NCBI GenBank assembly: GCA_937919085.1
Contig: CALFRN010000288.1
Coordinates: 1-46,167, forward strand
Direction: 5' to 3'
Origin: an uncultured Reyranella sp.
GTDB taxonomy: Bacteria; Pseudomonadota; Alphaproteobacteria; Reyranellales; Reyranellaceae
DNA length: 46,167 nt
A program made the position numbers and the translations under genes. Below the pieces are notes generated by a model. It ran no database searches. It was not told the DNA's origin and saw only the letters and a program-made list of their open reading frames with translations. Positions 23,066 through 32,388 of the stretch are shown piece after piece (position 1 is the stretch's first letter; each line of letters begins with the position of its first letter).

Positions 23066-24684
23066 GCCGCCTGAGTGGCAGCCGCGCGCACCATGTCGGC
23101 GCATTTCTCGCCGATCATGATCGAGGGGGCGTTGGTGTTGCCGGCGACGATCGAGGGCATGATCGAGGCGTCGGCGACGCGCAGGCCCGCGATGCCATGG
23201 ACCCGGAGCTGCGGGTCGACCACCGCATCGGGCTCGCGGCCCATGCGGCAAGTCCCGACCGGATGAAGGTTGGAGACACCGGTCTCGCGCAGATAGTCGC
23301 GGAGCGCGCCGTCCTCGGTGACCGAGGCGCCAGGCATGATTTCCTCGACCACGAACGGCTTCAGCGCCGCCTGTTTGCCGATCTCGCGGCAAATCGCCAT
23401 GCCTTTCAGCATAGCTTCCCAGTCGCTGGCGGTTTTCAGGAAGTTGAAGCGGATCTCGGGTGCGGCCAGTGGATCGGCCGACTTCAGCCGCACCGTGCCG
23501 CGGCCGTCGGGCCGCAGATGCACCGGCGAGAGGCCGAAGGCGGAGAAGGGCTGGGCGACCACGCCGTGGCGGTTACGTTCCTTGATCGCCCAGGCGAACA
23601 TGTTGATCTGCAGGTCCGGTCGCTCGAGCCGCTTGTCGCTGCGCACCATGGCGCCGACGAAGAGGCCCATCGAGGCAAGGGGCCCGGTGCGGCCGAAGGC
23701 ATACATCATGCCGGCCAGGATGCGCCGCGGCAGGCTGTTCGCCAGATCGTTCATGGTGACGGGCTGGCTGCACTTGTAGGCGATGTAGGTGTTGAAGTGG
23801 TCGTGCAGGTGGCTGCCGACTCCCGGCATGTCCTTCACGACCGCGACGCCGTGTTGCTGCAGGTGCTGAGCCGGCCCGAGGCCGGAGAGCATGAGGAGCT
23901 GTGGCGATCCGTAGACGCCGCCCGAGACGATGACCTCGCGCCTGGCCTTTGCGACCTGCAGGCCGGCGGGCGTGCGGTACTCGACGCCGACGGCGCGGCC
24001 GTTCTCGATCAGCACCCGGGTGGCATGCGCCGACGTGGCGATCGTCAGATTCTTGCGCTGCTTGGCGTCCTTGAGGTAGGCCCGCGCGCTCGACCAGCGG
24101 CGCGAGTTGTTGATCGTGGTCTGGTAGTAGCCGACGCCTTCCTGGGTGGCGCCGTTGAAGTCGGGATTGTCGGGAATGCCAGCTTCGACCGCGGCGTCGT
24201 GCATGGCCTTGGCGAGCGTCGGCTTCCACGCATGGTCCTGCACCTTGAGCGGCCCGCCGGTGCCGTGGAAATCGTCGCCGCCGCGCGCATTGTCCTCGGC
24301 GCGCTTGAAGTAGGGCAGCACCGAGTCGTAGTCCCAGCCTTCGCAGCCGCGCTGCCGCCACTCGTCATAGTCGGCGGCATTGCCGCGCATGTAAACCATG
24401 CCGTTGATCGAACTGGTGCCGCCCATCACCTTGCCGCGCGGCTGGTACATGACACGGTTGTTCAATTCCGGTTCCGGCTCCGAATCGAACATCCAGTTCA
24501 CCTTCGGATTGTTGAAGGTCTTGTGATAGCCGAGCGGGACGTGGATCCAGGGATAGGAATCGCTGGGGCCGGCCTCGAGCAGCAGCACGGAGAACCGGCC
24601 GTCCTCGCTCAGCCGTCCGGCGACGGCGCAGCCGGCCGAGCCGGCGCCGGTGACGATGAAATCGTAGGAAGCGTCGCCTTGCAT
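23062..24684 (-). CDS. GMC-family FAD oxidoreductase (choline/alcohol dehydrogenase-like)
   Basis: A 540-residue FAD enzyme. It starts with the Rossmann dinucleotide motif [19 protein letters not shown] and the acidic ribose-binding EAGPSD. GMC signature 1 is [20 protein letters not shown], and signature 2 is around [19 protein letters not shown]. The catalytic pair is H474 in [11 protein letters not shown] and N518 in [14 protein letters not shown], with the 44-residue spacing seen in choline oxidase. The family oxidises primary or secondary alcohols. No betaine-aldehyde dehydrogenase or BetI-like regulator is nearby, so a choline role is not supported; some alkanol or polyethylene-glycol dehydrogenases look similar. 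It is divergent from an aldo/keto reductase across 61 nt. Confidence 0.92.
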   Translation of the reverse strand: MQGDASYDFIVTGAGSAGCAVAGRLSEDGRFSVLLLEAGPSDSYPWIHVPLGYHKTFNNPKVNWMFDSEPEPELNNRVMYQPRGKVMGGTSSINGMVYMRGNAADYDEWRQRGCEGWDYDSVLPYFKRAEDNARGGDDFHGTGGPLKVQDHAWKPTLAKAMHDAAVEAGIPDNPDFNGATQEGVGYYQTTINNSRRWSSARAYLKDAKQRKNLTIATSAHATRVLIENGRAVGVEYRTPAGLQVAKARREVIVSGGVYGSPQLLMLSGLGPAQHLQQHGVAVVKDMPGVGSHLHDHFNTYIAYKCSQPVTMNDLANSLPRRILAGMMYAFGRTGPLASMGLFVGAMVRSDKRLERPDLQINMFAWAIKERNRHGVVAQPFSAFGLSPVHLRPDGRGTVRLKSADPLAAPEIRFNFLKTASDWEAMLKGMAICREIGKQAALKPFVVEEIMPGASVTEDGALRDYLRETGVSNLHPVGTCRMGREPDAVVDPQLRVHGIAGLRVADASIMPSIVAGNTNAPSIMIGEKCADMVRAAATQAA

Positions 24685-24745
24685 TCCACCCTCGCTCTTT
24701 TGCCGGAGCGTAGAGCGATTTGACCTGGCGTGCTAGAAAAGTCCG

Positions 24746-25720
24746 ATGAAAACCAAACTCCTCGGACGTACCGGCGTTTCCGTTTCCGAACTCTGCTTCG
24801 GAACCATGTCTTTCGGCGGCGATGCCGATGAGACCATGTCCGCTGCCATGTACAAGGCCGTGCGAGACTCCGGCATCAACTTCTTCGACTGCGCCGATGA
24901 GTACAACAAGGGCAGGTCGGAGGAGATTCTCGGCCGCCTGGCGAAAGGCCACCGCGACAATCTCATCCTCACCACCAAGTGCTTCAGCCCCCACAGCGAC
25001 GACATCAACGCACGCGGCAGTTCGCGCCGCCATGTGGTGCGCGCGGTGGAGCGCAGCCTCCGGCACCTGCAGACCGACCGCATCGACGTGCTGTTCCTGC
25101 ACAAGTTCGACAGCCTGACGCCGATCGAGGAGATGATGCGCGGGCTGGAGGACGTGGTGCGCACGGGCAAGGTGCTCTATCCCGCCGTCAGCAACTGGTC
25201 GGCATGGCAGACCCAGCGCGCCGTCGACATCCAGGAACGCCACGACTGGGCGCGGCTGCAGGTGATCCAGCCGATGTACAATCTGGTGAAGCGCCAGGCC
25301 GAGGTCGAGATCCTGCCGATGGCCGAGGCCAACGGCATCGGCGTCATTCCCTACAGCCCTGGCGCGGCGGGCCTGCTTTCGGGCAAATATCTCGGTCAGG
25401 CCACGGGCCGGCTGAAGACCAACAAGATGTACGAGGCACGCTATGGCGAGGCTTGGACCTTCGAGGTCGCGGAGAAATTCGTTGCCTTCTGCAAGCAGAG
25501 GAGCCTGCATCCGGTCAGCGCCGCCATCGCCTGGGTGGGCGCCCATCCCGGCATCACCGCGCCCATTATCGGCGCGCGCAACCTCGACCAGCTCAAGGAC
25601 TCGCTGGCGTCGGTGAAGATCGACATGACGCCGGCGCTGCGTGCCGAGATCTCCGACCTTTCCCATACTCCGCCGCCGGCCACCGACCGGCTGGAGGAAC
25701 AGAAGGCCGCGAGACCCTAG
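24746..25720 (+). CDS. Aldo/keto reductase
   Basis: A 324-residue NAD(P)H-dependent TIM-barrel oxidoreductase that reduces aldehydes and ketones. The catalytic tetrad is complete: D48 in FFDCADEYNKGRSEE, Y53, K78 in LTTKCF and H119 in LFLHKFDS. Cofactor-binding loops IPYSPGAAGLLSGKYLG and, near the C-terminus, IIGARNLDQLKDSLA are present. It resembles the YajO/IolS-like group (AKR11/12) by the N-terminal LGRTGVSVSELCFGTMSFGG. It is divergent from the GMC oxidoreductase; a shared carbonyl/alcohol substrate is possible but unproven. The MFS gene starts 60 nt downstream, so the two may be co-transcribed. Confidence 0.92.
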   Translation: MKTKLLGRTGVSVSELCFGTMSFGGDADETMSAAMYKAVRDSGINFFDCADEYNKGRSEEILGRLAKGHRDNLILTTKCFSPHSDDINARGSSRRHVVRAVERSLRHLQTDRIDVLFLHKFDSLTPIEEMMRGLEDVVRTGKVLYPAVSNWSAWQTQRAVDIQERHDWARLQVIQPMYNLVKRQAEVEILPMAEANGIGVIPYSPGAAGLLSGKYLGQATGRLKTNKMYEARYGEAWTFEVAEKFVAFCKQRSLHPVSAAIAWVGAHPGITAPIIGARNLDQLKDSLASVKIDMTPALRAEISDLSHTPPPATDRLEEQKAARP

Positions 25721-25780
25721 GGGACTGATCACACTCGCCGGAGCCTGAAGATCTTCAATCTCTACCTCGCGCTTGGCGCC

Positions 25781-26938
25781 ATGACGGTGCAGCAGGCCTT
25801 CGCGACGCTGGGCCGCTCGACGGTGCCGCTGATCGCCGCCGCCATCGTCCTCGATCTCGGTGTCGATCCGGCGCTGGTCGGCGTCTATCTTGCCATCGGC
25901 TCGGTCGCGGGCTTCCTGACGACGCTGGGCTGCGGCGGCTTTATCCTGCGCTACGGTGCACTCCGCATGACACAGGTCGGCATGGCGGCGCTCGGCGTGG
26001 GCCTTGCCATCACCACCGCGGGCTGGCTGCCGCTTTTCGCCGCCGGCGCCTTCATCGGCGGCCTCGGCCAGGCGATCTCGACGCCGTCGAGCTCGCATCT
26101 GCTCGGCCGGCTGTCGCCCCGGCACCTGGCACCGCTGATGTTCTCGATCAAGCAAACCGGCGTACCGGCCGGCCTGATGCTGGCGGGTGTCGTGGCGCCG
26201 GTTCTGGCCGTCGAGGCGGGATGGCGCGCCGCGCTCCTGGTCATCGCCGGTCTTTGCGCGCTTACGGTGGTGGCGCTGCAGCCGTTGCGCGCGCGCTTCG
26301 ACACCGACCGCAATCCCGCCCAGCCGCTGTCGCCGGCCGACATCCGCGCCAATGTCGCCGGCGTGGTGCGCGACCCGGCGCTGCGCACCCTTTGTGTCGC
26401 GATGTTCAGCTTCGTCGGCCTTCAGACGCTCTTCACCGGCTTCTTCGTGCTCTATCTCGTCCGCGGCCTGGGCTACGACCTCGAACGCGCCGGCTACGTG
26501 TTCGCCATCGCCGTGGCCGTCGCCGTTCCCGCCCGCATCGGCTGGGGCTGGCTCGCCTCCCGTCTGGTGAAGCCGGCGACCCTGCTTGCGCTACTAGGCG
26601 TTGCCATGGCCGGGGCGGCGGCCTTGGCCGCGATCATCGGGCCGGGCTGGCCGACCTGGGCGGCCACCGCCGTCGCCATCGCCTTCAGCGCCACCGCGGT
26701 GAGCTGGCATGGCGTGCTGCTGGCCGAGGTTGCCAGGCTCTCGCCGGCCGGCCGCATCGGCGCCACCACCGGCGCGGTGCTCGCCTTCGGCGATGCCGGC
26801 GCGCTGATCCTGCCGCTGCTGTTCAGCGCCGCGCTGGCGCTCACCGGCGGCTACGCCACGGGCTTCCTGATCGGCGGGGCGCTGGCGCTGGGCGTCGGAC
26901 TGTTCGGCTTGTGGCGGCGGGCCAATCGCGGCACCTGA
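25781..26938 (+). CDS. MFS transporter (12-TM)
   Basis: A 385-residue secondary carrier with 12 predicted helices. The MFS motif-A region between TM2 and TM3 is only partly conserved (GGFILRYGALRMTQVG). TM5 has the antiporter-like stretch SIKQTGVPAGLMLAGVVAP, and the central loop is RARFDTDRNPAQPLS. The sequence resembles CynX/NimT- or oxalate/formate-type MFS carriers, but the substrate is undetermined. The start is uncertain: homologous-looking residues (KIFNLYLALGA) precede ATG 25781 in the same frame, yet no ATG/GTG/TTG occurs between the in-frame stop at 25718 and 25781, and the ATG lacks a Shine-Dalgarno. It is followed 64 nt later by an IlvD/Edd-family dehydratase, so import of a sugar acid or related substrate is possible. 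Confidence 0.85.
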   Translation: MTVQQAFATLGRSTVPLIAAAIVLDLGVDPALVGVYLAIGSVAGFLTTLGCGGFILRYGALRMTQVGMAALGVGLAITTAGWLPLFAAGAFIGGLGQAISTPSSSHLLGRLSPRHLAPLMFSIKQTGVPAGLMLAGVVAPVLAVEAGWRAALLVIAGLCALTVVALQPLRARFDTDRNPAQPLSPADIRANVAGVVRDPALRTLCVAMFSFVGLQTLFTGFFVLYLVRGLGYDLERAGYVFAIAVAVAVPARIGWGWLASRLVKPATLLALLGVAMAGAAALAAIIGPGWPTWAATAVAIAFSATAVSWHGVLLAEVARLSPAGRIGATTGAVLAFGDAGALILPLLFSAALALTGGYATGFLIGGALALGVGLFGLWRRANRGT

Positions 26939-27002
26939 GATGCAATCGACCAACCTCGAATAATCTCACCGACATCCAATCAGCCACGCGAGCGGAGGCC
27001 TC

Positions 27003-28721
27003 ATGACGCAGGACAGCAGCACCTTCTGGAAGAAGTCCCGGACCGAACTCAGGGCTGCCGGTTTCGAGCCGGATCGCGCCGCCGGAACCAATGCCGTCGT
27101 GACGATCGCCAGCGCCTGGACCAATGCCCATCGCTGCAACAACCGGGTGCGCACGATCAGCGACCTGCTGGTCGAACTGCTGGCCGAGCGCGGCGGGCAG
27201 GGACTTGTCGTCGGCGCGCCGGCTGTTTCCGACGCGTTGACCCAGGGCACACCCACGGCAGGCTACAGCTTGGTGTCGCGCGACGTCGTGGCCGACTGTT
27301 TCGAGATCGGCCACTACGCGCACCACGGCGACGCCATGATCGTGATCTCGGGCTGCGACAAGACCGGCGCGGCCGCTTTGATGCCGCTTGCCCGCACCAA
27401 CGCCTTCGGTCTGGTGCTTTATCCCGGCACCAGTTCGCCCGGCCGCGTCTCCTTCGGCGCCTGGGCGGCCAAGGGCAACAATCTCACCATCATGGATTAC
27501 GTCGAAGGCCGCGCCGCCAACGAGGCTGGCCGCATCTCCGGCGAGGAACTGCTCGAGCTCGAACGCAACGTCATGCCCGGCAGCGGTACCTGCGGCGCCA
27601 TGTTCACCGCCAACACCATGAGCACCATCGCCGAGGCGATCGGCATGATGCTTCCTCGCGGGGCCTCGCATCCCGCCGACTACGACGCCAAAAGCGACAT
27701 CCACGCCGACGTCCGCGCCCAGGCGCTGGCCTCGGTCGAAGCGCTCTATCGGTTGATGGAAGCCGGCATCCGGCCACGCGACATCATGACGGAACGCGCC
27801 TTCGAGAACGCCATCACCACTGTCTATGCCATGGGTGGCTCGACCAACATGTATCTCCACCTGCTGGCCATCGCCCGCGAAGCGGGCGTGCCGATCGGCA
27901 TCGAACGTATCCAGCAGGTCGGCGAACGCGTGCCGTTGATTTCCAACCTGCAGCCGCACGGACCCTACGCCATGGTGAGTCTGCACGAGATCGGCGGCGT
28001 ACCGGTCGTGATGAAGGAGCTGCTGCGTGCAGGCCTGCTGCATGGCGATGTCATGACCGTCACCGGCTGCACACTGGCGGAAAACCTCGAAGCGGTGCCG
28101 ACACTGGACAAGCTCGGCAAGCAGGACATCGTCGTTGCGGTGACGAAGCCGATCGCGTCACCCAACAACCACATCAGCGTGCTCAGGGGCAATCTGGCGC
28201 CAGAGAGCTGCCTGCTGAAGCTCTCGGGCAAGACCCTGGAGAAGGGCGAATTCCGAGGGACGGCCAGGGTATTCGAGTCCGAGGCCGACACGATGAAGGC
28301 GATCCGCGCGGGCGAGATCAAGCCGGGCAACGTCGTGGTGGTGCGCAATGTCGGTCCGGTCGGCGGACCCGGCATGCCCGAGATGGTGATGCTCACCATC
28401 CAGCTTCAGGGACGGGGCCTCGGCGAGGACGTGGCCCTGATCACCGACGGCCGCTTCTCGGGCGTGAGCCACGGCATCCTGATCGGCCACATTTCGCCGG
28501 AGGCGGCGCGCGGTGGCCCGATCGCGGCGGTGCGCGATGGCGACACGATCGTCATCGATCCGGGCGCCCGGACGCTCAACCTCGATGTGTCGGATACGGA
28601 AATCGCCAAACGCATGGCGGCGTGGCGCGCGCCCGACCTCAAGGACCGCGTCCGCACGGGTTCGGTGCACGACAAGTACACCCGCCTCGTCTCGTCGGCG
28701 CACTACGGCTGCGTGGTCTGA
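27003..28721 (+). CDS. IlvD/Edd-family dehydratase (dihydroxy-acid or sugar-acid dehydratase)
   Basis: A 572-residue Fe-S dehydratase. Three candidate cluster cysteines are in the expected places: C45 (AHRCNNRV), C118 (SGCDKT) and C197 ([15 protein letters not shown]). Other family landmarks are [49 protein letters not shown] and [14 protein letters not shown]. The family removes water from 2,3-dihydroxy acids (valine/isoleucine synthesis), 6-phosphogluconate, or pentonates/hexonates. The sequence departs from housekeeping IlvD: AHRCNN replaces the usual PCNxH context and [11 protein letters not shown] replaces GCDKxxPGxLM. With an MFS gene immediately upstream, a catabolic sugar-acid dehydratase is at least as likely as IlvD. 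Strong Shine-Dalgarno GGAGG upstream of ATG 27003. Confidence 0.88.
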   Translation: MTQDSSTFWKKSRTELRAAGFEPDRAAGTNAVVTIASAWTNAHRCNNRVRTISDLLVELLAERGGQGLVVGAPAVSDALTQGTPTAGYSLVSRDVVADCFEIGHYAHHGDAMIVISGCDKTGAAALMPLARTNAFGLVLYPGTSSPGRVSFGAWAAKGNNLTIMDYVEGRAANEAGRISGEELLELERNVMPGSGTCGAMFTANTMSTIAEAIGMMLPRGASHPADYDAKSDIHADVRAQALASVEALYRLMEAGIRPRDIMTERAFENAITTVYAMGGSTNMYLHLLAIAREAGVPIGIERIQQVGERVPLISNLQPHGPYAMVSLHEIGGVPVVMKELLRAGLLHGDVMTVTGCTLAENLEAVPTLDKLGKQDIVVAVTKPIASPNNHISVLRGNLAPESCLLKLSGKTLEKGEFRGTARVFESEADTMKAIRAGEIKPGNVVVVRNVGPVGGPGMPEMVMLTIQLQGRGLGEDVALITDGRFSGVSHGILIGHISPEAARGGPIAAVRDGDTIVIDPGARTLNLDVSDTEIAKRMAAWRAPDLKDRVRTGSVHDKYTRLVSSAHYGCVV

Positions 28722-28731
28722 CACGCAGCCG
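28706..28731. terminator. Hairpin overlapping the dehydratase stop codon
   Basis: Arms CGGCTGCGTG (28706-28715) and CACGCAGCCG (28722-28731) pair perfectly over 10 bp around the loop GTCTGA, which contains the TGA stop. It lies between convergent genes (dehydratase and Liv-type binding protein). There is no U-run, so it may terminate weakly, protect mRNA 3' ends, or block read-through. Confidence 0.5.
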
Positions 28732-28749
28732 CTGGTTGGCGGGACCGCG

Positions 28750-29976
28750 CTATTTGCGGTCCTTGAAGGGCGGCACCGGATAGACAGCTTTCGCGGTGAC
28801 GACTTCGGGCGGATAAATCACCTCCGGCCCGCCCGGCATGTTCTGCAGAACGGCGAACTCGTTCTTGAACTGCTTGCCGGTGGCATCGATCTGATACGGG
28901 CCGGTGATCGTGACGATCTTGTCGCTGAGCTTGACCGCCGCGTCCTTGAGTTTGGCGGCATCGAGCGACTGGGCCTCTGTAATGATCTGTTCGACCACCG
29001 CGCCCGCGCCGTAGGCCAGTGCGGTCTGGAAGTCGGCGGCATACTGGGCGTTGGGGAAGAGCTTGGCGTAGCGTTCCATCACCTGTGCCCGGTTGAGGCC
29101 GCTGGTGACCTTCCAGTTGATCTTGTCGTTCAACAAGGTCTGGCTGAAAAGATACTGCGCGTCCTTGCCGATAGCGAGGAACTGCGGCTGCGAGGCGTAG
29201 ACGAAGTACACTCCCTTGAAGTCGGCATTGGTCTCGCGCAATTGGCGCGCGATGATCATCTGGTCGCCTTCGTAGGCAGTCGGCATGAAGACGTCGGCGC
29301 CGCTGGCCTTGGCCTTCTGGATCAGGATGTTGAAGTCCTTGGTGCCCTTGGCGAATTTCTCGTTCATGGTGACTTCCATGCCGAGGCTCTTTGCCTCTTC
29401 GATCGCGCCGTTGGTCAGAGCGGCCGGAAACGGCTCGTCAAGATAGGCGAAGGCGATCTTCTTGACGCCGAGCTTGGCGAAGGCCTTGACGCCCGGCCGG
29501 CCGAGCAGGGTGCCGGCCTGCTGCGTCGCAGATACGACGTACTTGTAGCCTTGCTGGTAGATCGAATCGGCCGAGGCCGACCAGATCACCATGAACTTGT
29601 TGTTCGTCTCGGTGGTGTTGACGGCGGCGGCCGTCAGCGTCGAGCCGAACGGTCCGAACAGGAGATCTACCTTCTCATCCTTGATCAGCGTTTCGTAGAC
29701 CTTGGGCACGGTGGTCTTGTCGCTGCGGTCGTCGAGTTTGACGAGCTCGACCTTGCGCCTGACGCCGCCGATCGGAATACCGCCGCGGCTGTTCACGTCG
29801 TCGACCCAGATCTCGGCGCCGCGCAGACCCGACTGGGCGGCAAGCGCGAACGCGCCGGTCGACGACACCGTCATGCCGATGCGGATGGGTTTGGCGTCCT
29901 GCGCCCGCGCGCCGCCGGCGGCGATCGCGCTGCCGGCCGTTACGATGAGAGCTCTTCTGGGTAATTTGATAGCCAT
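28750..29976 (-). CDS. ABC transporter substrate-binding protein, branched-chain amino acid (LivK) type
   Basis: A 408-residue periplasmic type I binding protein. The signal peptide ends near GGARAQ. The mature protein opens with IRIGMTVSSTGAFALAAQSG, the usual LivK-family start, followed by VELVKLDDRSDKTTVPKVYE, FGPFGSTLTAAAVNTTETNN and a second lobe with ADVFMPTAYEGDQMIIARQL. This subgroup binds branched-chain amino acids, amides, urea or aromatic acids; the pocket cannot be read without a model. It is the last gene of the five-gene importer operon, 48 nt after the LivF-like ATPase. Its 3' end carries a 7-bp inverted repeat (28742-28748 / 28756-28762) that may aid termination. Confidence 0.92.
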   Translation of the reverse strand: MAIKLPRRALIVTAGSAIAAGGARAQDAKPIRIGMTVSSTGAFALAAQSGLRGAEIWVDDVNSRGGIPIGGVRRKVELVKLDDRSDKTTVPKVYETLIKDEKVDLLFGPFGSTLTAAAVNTTETNNKFMVIWSASADSIYQQGYKYVVSATQQAGTLLGRPGVKAFAKLGVKKIAFAYLDEPFPAALTNGAIEEAKSLGMEVTMNEKFAKGTKDFNILIQKAKASGADVFMPTAYEGDQMIIARQLRETNADFKGVYFVYASQPQFLAIGKDAQYLFSQTLLNDKINWKVTSGLNRAQVMERYAKLFPNAQYAADFQTALAYGAGAVVEQIITEAQSLDAAKLKDAAVKLSDKIVTITGPYQIDATGKQFKNEFAVLQNMPGGPEVIYPPEVVTAKAVYPVPPFKDRK

Positions 29977-30024
29977 CTCGATCCTCCGTTGCTGCCAAAA
30001 TCCTAGCCGTGGTCACGCCGGCCG

Positions 30025-30792
30025 TCACGCATCGATGCGATAATCGACCCATTCGGCGATGAGGTCGCGCAGGCCGGAGTCCTTCTGGAAATCGGCAGCC
30101 GCGCCGTCCACCTTGTTCTGGCCGAGTTCCAGTACGTAGAGGTGATCGGAGATGCGCACGCACTGGCGTACGTTCTGGTCGACCAGCAGGACGGTGATGC
30201 CCTGAGCCGGCAAGCCAGAGATGAATTCGTAGATCTCGGCGCTGATGCGCGGTGCGATCATCGCCGTCGGTTCGTCGAGCAGCAGGACGCGCGGCTGCAG
30301 GGCCAGAGACCGTCCGAGTTCGAGGAAGCGTTGCTGGCCGCCGCTCATCGACCCGGCCATGTCGCGGCGCTTGTCGCGCAGCATAGGAAACTGGGCGTAG
30401 GCACGCTCCATGGCGGCCTCGACCCGGGCGCGGTCACGGCGAAACGACCAGCAGGCAAGCCGAAGATTGTCATCTACAGAAAGTTCGTTGAACAGGCTGC
30501 GGTGCTGCGGCACCAGTGCCACGCCATGGTCGATGAATTTCCAAGGCGGCAATCCGGTGACCTTCTTGCCGTCGATCAGTACGTCGCCCGCGACCGGCTT
30601 CAGCAGTCCGTAAAGCGCCTTCAGTGCCGTCGACTTGCCGGCGCCGTTGGGGCCGATCACGCCGGTGATCATGCCCGGCCGGATCCGGAGCGAAAGCCCG
30701 CGCAGGATGCGGATGTCGCCATGGTAGGCGACATCGACCCCGACAAGTTCCATGGCCGCCGGAACGTCCTGCGTCTGCTGGGCCATCGTCAT
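30025..30792 (-). CDS. livF: ABC transporter ATP-binding protein, LivF type
   Basis: A 255-residue ATPase subunit of the Liv-type importer. Walker A is GPNGAGKST, the Q-loop is LVPQHRSLF, the signature SMSGGQQRFLELGR, and Walker B VLLLDEPT. The switch residue falls in VDQNVRQC, the Gln-for-His variant typical of LivF. Its start overlaps the livG stop as ATGA (30789-30792), so translation is coupled. A second ATG six nt further in (MAQQTQ) is an alternative start. It energises uptake together with LivG. Confidence 0.93.
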   Translation of the reverse strand: MTMAQQTQDVPAAMELVGVDVAYHGDIRILRGLSLRIRPGMITGVIGPNGAGKSTALKALYGLLKPVAGDVLIDGKKVTGLPPWKFIDHGVALVPQHRSLFNELSVDDNLRLACWSFRRDRARVEAAMERAYAQFPMLRDKRRDMAGSMSGGQQRFLELGRSLALQPRVLLLDEPTAMIAPRISAEIYEFISGLPAQGITVLLVDQNVRQCVRISDHLYVLELGQNKVDGAAADFQKDSGLRDLIAEWVDYRIDA

Positions 30793-31502
30793 GTTCCCAG
30801 GTACGCTTCGATGACGGCGGGATTGCCGCGGATGTCGTCGACGCCGCCTTCGGCGATGATCTTGCCCTGGTTGAGGGCGACGACCCTGGTCGAGAGCCGG
30901 TAGATCGATGTCAGGTCGTGGCTGATCAACAGGACGGCCTTGCCCGCGTCGGACATTTCCTCGATGCGCTCGATCATGAACTTGCAGAGCACGGGATGAA
31001 CGCCGGCGAACGGCTCGTCGAGCATGACGATCGGCGGATCGGGCATCAGCATGCGTGCCATCTCGAGCAGCTTCTGCTGGCCGCCCGAGAGCTCCTCGGC
31101 GTAGTTGTGGCGAAGGTCGATCAAGTGCATACGTGCGAGCATGCCCTCTGCGCGCTCAGTGAGTTCGGCGTCGGTGGCGTGCTGGTCCAGCACCGGCACC
31201 AGCAGGTTGTCGATCAGCGACATCTTGCGAAAGACGCGCGGTACCTGGAAAGTGCGGCCGATGCCTTTATGGGCAACGACGTGCGGCGGCTGACCGGTGA
31301 CGCGCGTGCCCGAAACGAACACATCGCCGCCGTCGGGACGGTAGAGGCCGCAGATGCAGTTCATCAGGGTCGTCTTGCCGGCGCCGTTGACGCCGATGAT
31401 TCCCAGTGTTTCGCCGGCCCCGGCTCGCAGGTCGACCCCATCCAGCGCGACAAGGCCGCCAAAGCGCTTGGTGAGTCCGCGGGTTTCGATCGCGACGGTC
31501 AT
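30789..31502 (-). CDS. livG: ABC transporter ATP-binding protein, LivG type
   Basis: A 237-residue ATPase subunit. Walker A is GVNGAGKTT, the signature LSGGQQKLLEMAR, Walker B PIVMLDEPFAGVHP and the H-loop ISHDLTSIYRLS, with the GIGRTFQVPRVF Q-loop characteristic of LivG. It overlaps the upstream livH gene as ATGA (31499-31502) and the downstream livF by 4 nt. The Liv-type importer needs one copy each of LivG and LivF, both present here. Confidence 0.93.
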   Translation of the reverse strand: MTVAIETRGLTKRFGGLVALDGVDLRAGAGETLGIIGVNGAGKTTLMNCICGLYRPDGGDVFVSGTRVTGQPPHVVAHKGIGRTFQVPRVFRKMSLIDNLLVPVLDQHATDAELTERAEGMLARMHLIDLRHNYAEELSGGQQKLLEMARMLMPDPPIVMLDEPFAGVHPVLCKFMIERIEEMSDAGKAVLLISHDLTSIYRLSTRVVALNQGKIIAEGGVDDIRGNPAVIEAYLGT

Positions 31503-32380
31503 TTCCGGGCACTCGTGCCGAGGAGGCCGGACGGCCGCAGGAAGATCGTGCCAACCAGGATCGCGAATCCCACGATCTGGGCCAGCGCCTGCGGCAGGAA
31601 CACCGTCGCCATCTGCTCGGCCAGGCCGAAGACCACGCCCGCCAGCAGGGCACCCACGGGATTGCCGAGTCCACCCAGCACGACGACGATGAAGGCGATG
31701 ATCGTGTATTCGGTGCCGGAAAAGGCATTAAATGCCGGAAACACGAGGGCCACCAGCACACCGGTGATACCGGCCAGCGCCGTCGCCAGCGCAAAGGCGA
31801 AGGCCGAGAGGCGCACGATGTCGACGCCCACGATCTGGATCGCCTCGGGGTTCATGATCGCCGCGCGCAGTGCCTTGCCGGGAAGGGTGCGGAAGAGAAA
31901 CACTGCCAGGGCGGCCGAGATCGCCACGGTGATTGCCAGCGCCACCAGCCGCGCTGTCGAAACGTAGATCGGTCCAACCTGCAGTGAGATCGGCGTGAAA
32001 CTGTAATCGATGGAGTGCGAATCGGCTTCGAACAGCAGCAGCATGAGAGCCGCCGCCGTGATCGACACACCGTAGAACATCAGGAACGACATCAGCTCGG
32101 GGTCGTCGCTGCGCGACAGGCGGGGAATCAGTACGTAATAGAGCCCCCAACCGGCCGCGAAGAAGGCGATCGCCGCCACCGGAAGGGCGAGCAGGGGCGG
32201 TACGCCCAGGCCGGTGAACAGGACATAGGCGAAGAAGGAGCCGGCGATCACAAACTCGCCATGGGCGAAGTTCACCACGCGCAGCACGCCGTAGAGCAGG
32301 GTAAGGCTGACGCCGATCAGGGCGTAGACGCTGCCGACGATCAGGCCGTTCACGATGCCATTCAGGATCAACAGTTCCAT
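31499..32380 (-). CDS. livH: ABC transporter permease, LivH type
   Basis: A 293-residue inner-membrane permease with about eight hydrophobic helices. The N-terminus ELLILNGIVNGLIVGSVYAL then LTLLYGVLRVVNFAHGEF is the LivH signature. The EAA-like coupling loop is GKALRAAIMNPEAIQIVGVD, which contacts the ATPases, and the tail VGTIFLRPSGLLG is typical. ATG 32380 has AGGGG upstream; the frame continues to 32410, but that would overlap livM and lacks homology. It begins 8 nt after the livM stop and forms the heterodimeric pore with LivM. Confidence 0.92.
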   Translation of the reverse strand: MELLILNGIVNGLIVGSVYALIGVSLTLLYGVLRVVNFAHGEFVIAGSFFAYVLFTGLGVPPLLALPVAAIAFFAAGWGLYYVLIPRLSRSDDPELMSFLMFYGVSITAAALMLLLFEADSHSIDYSFTPISLQVGPIYVSTARLVALAITVAISAALAVFLFRTLPGKALRAAIMNPEAIQIVGVDIVRLSAFAFALATALAGITGVLVALVFPAFNAFSGTEYTIIAFIVVVLGGLGNPVGALLAGVVFGLAEQMATVFLPQALAQIVGFAILVGTIFLRPSGLLGTSARK

Positions 32381-32388
32381 GGTAGCCC

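Noticed and set aside
23062-24684. Choline dehydrogenase (betA) assignment
   Set aside because: The GMC fold is clear, but no betaine-pathway neighbours exist and many alcohol dehydrogenases look the same, so no symbol is given.
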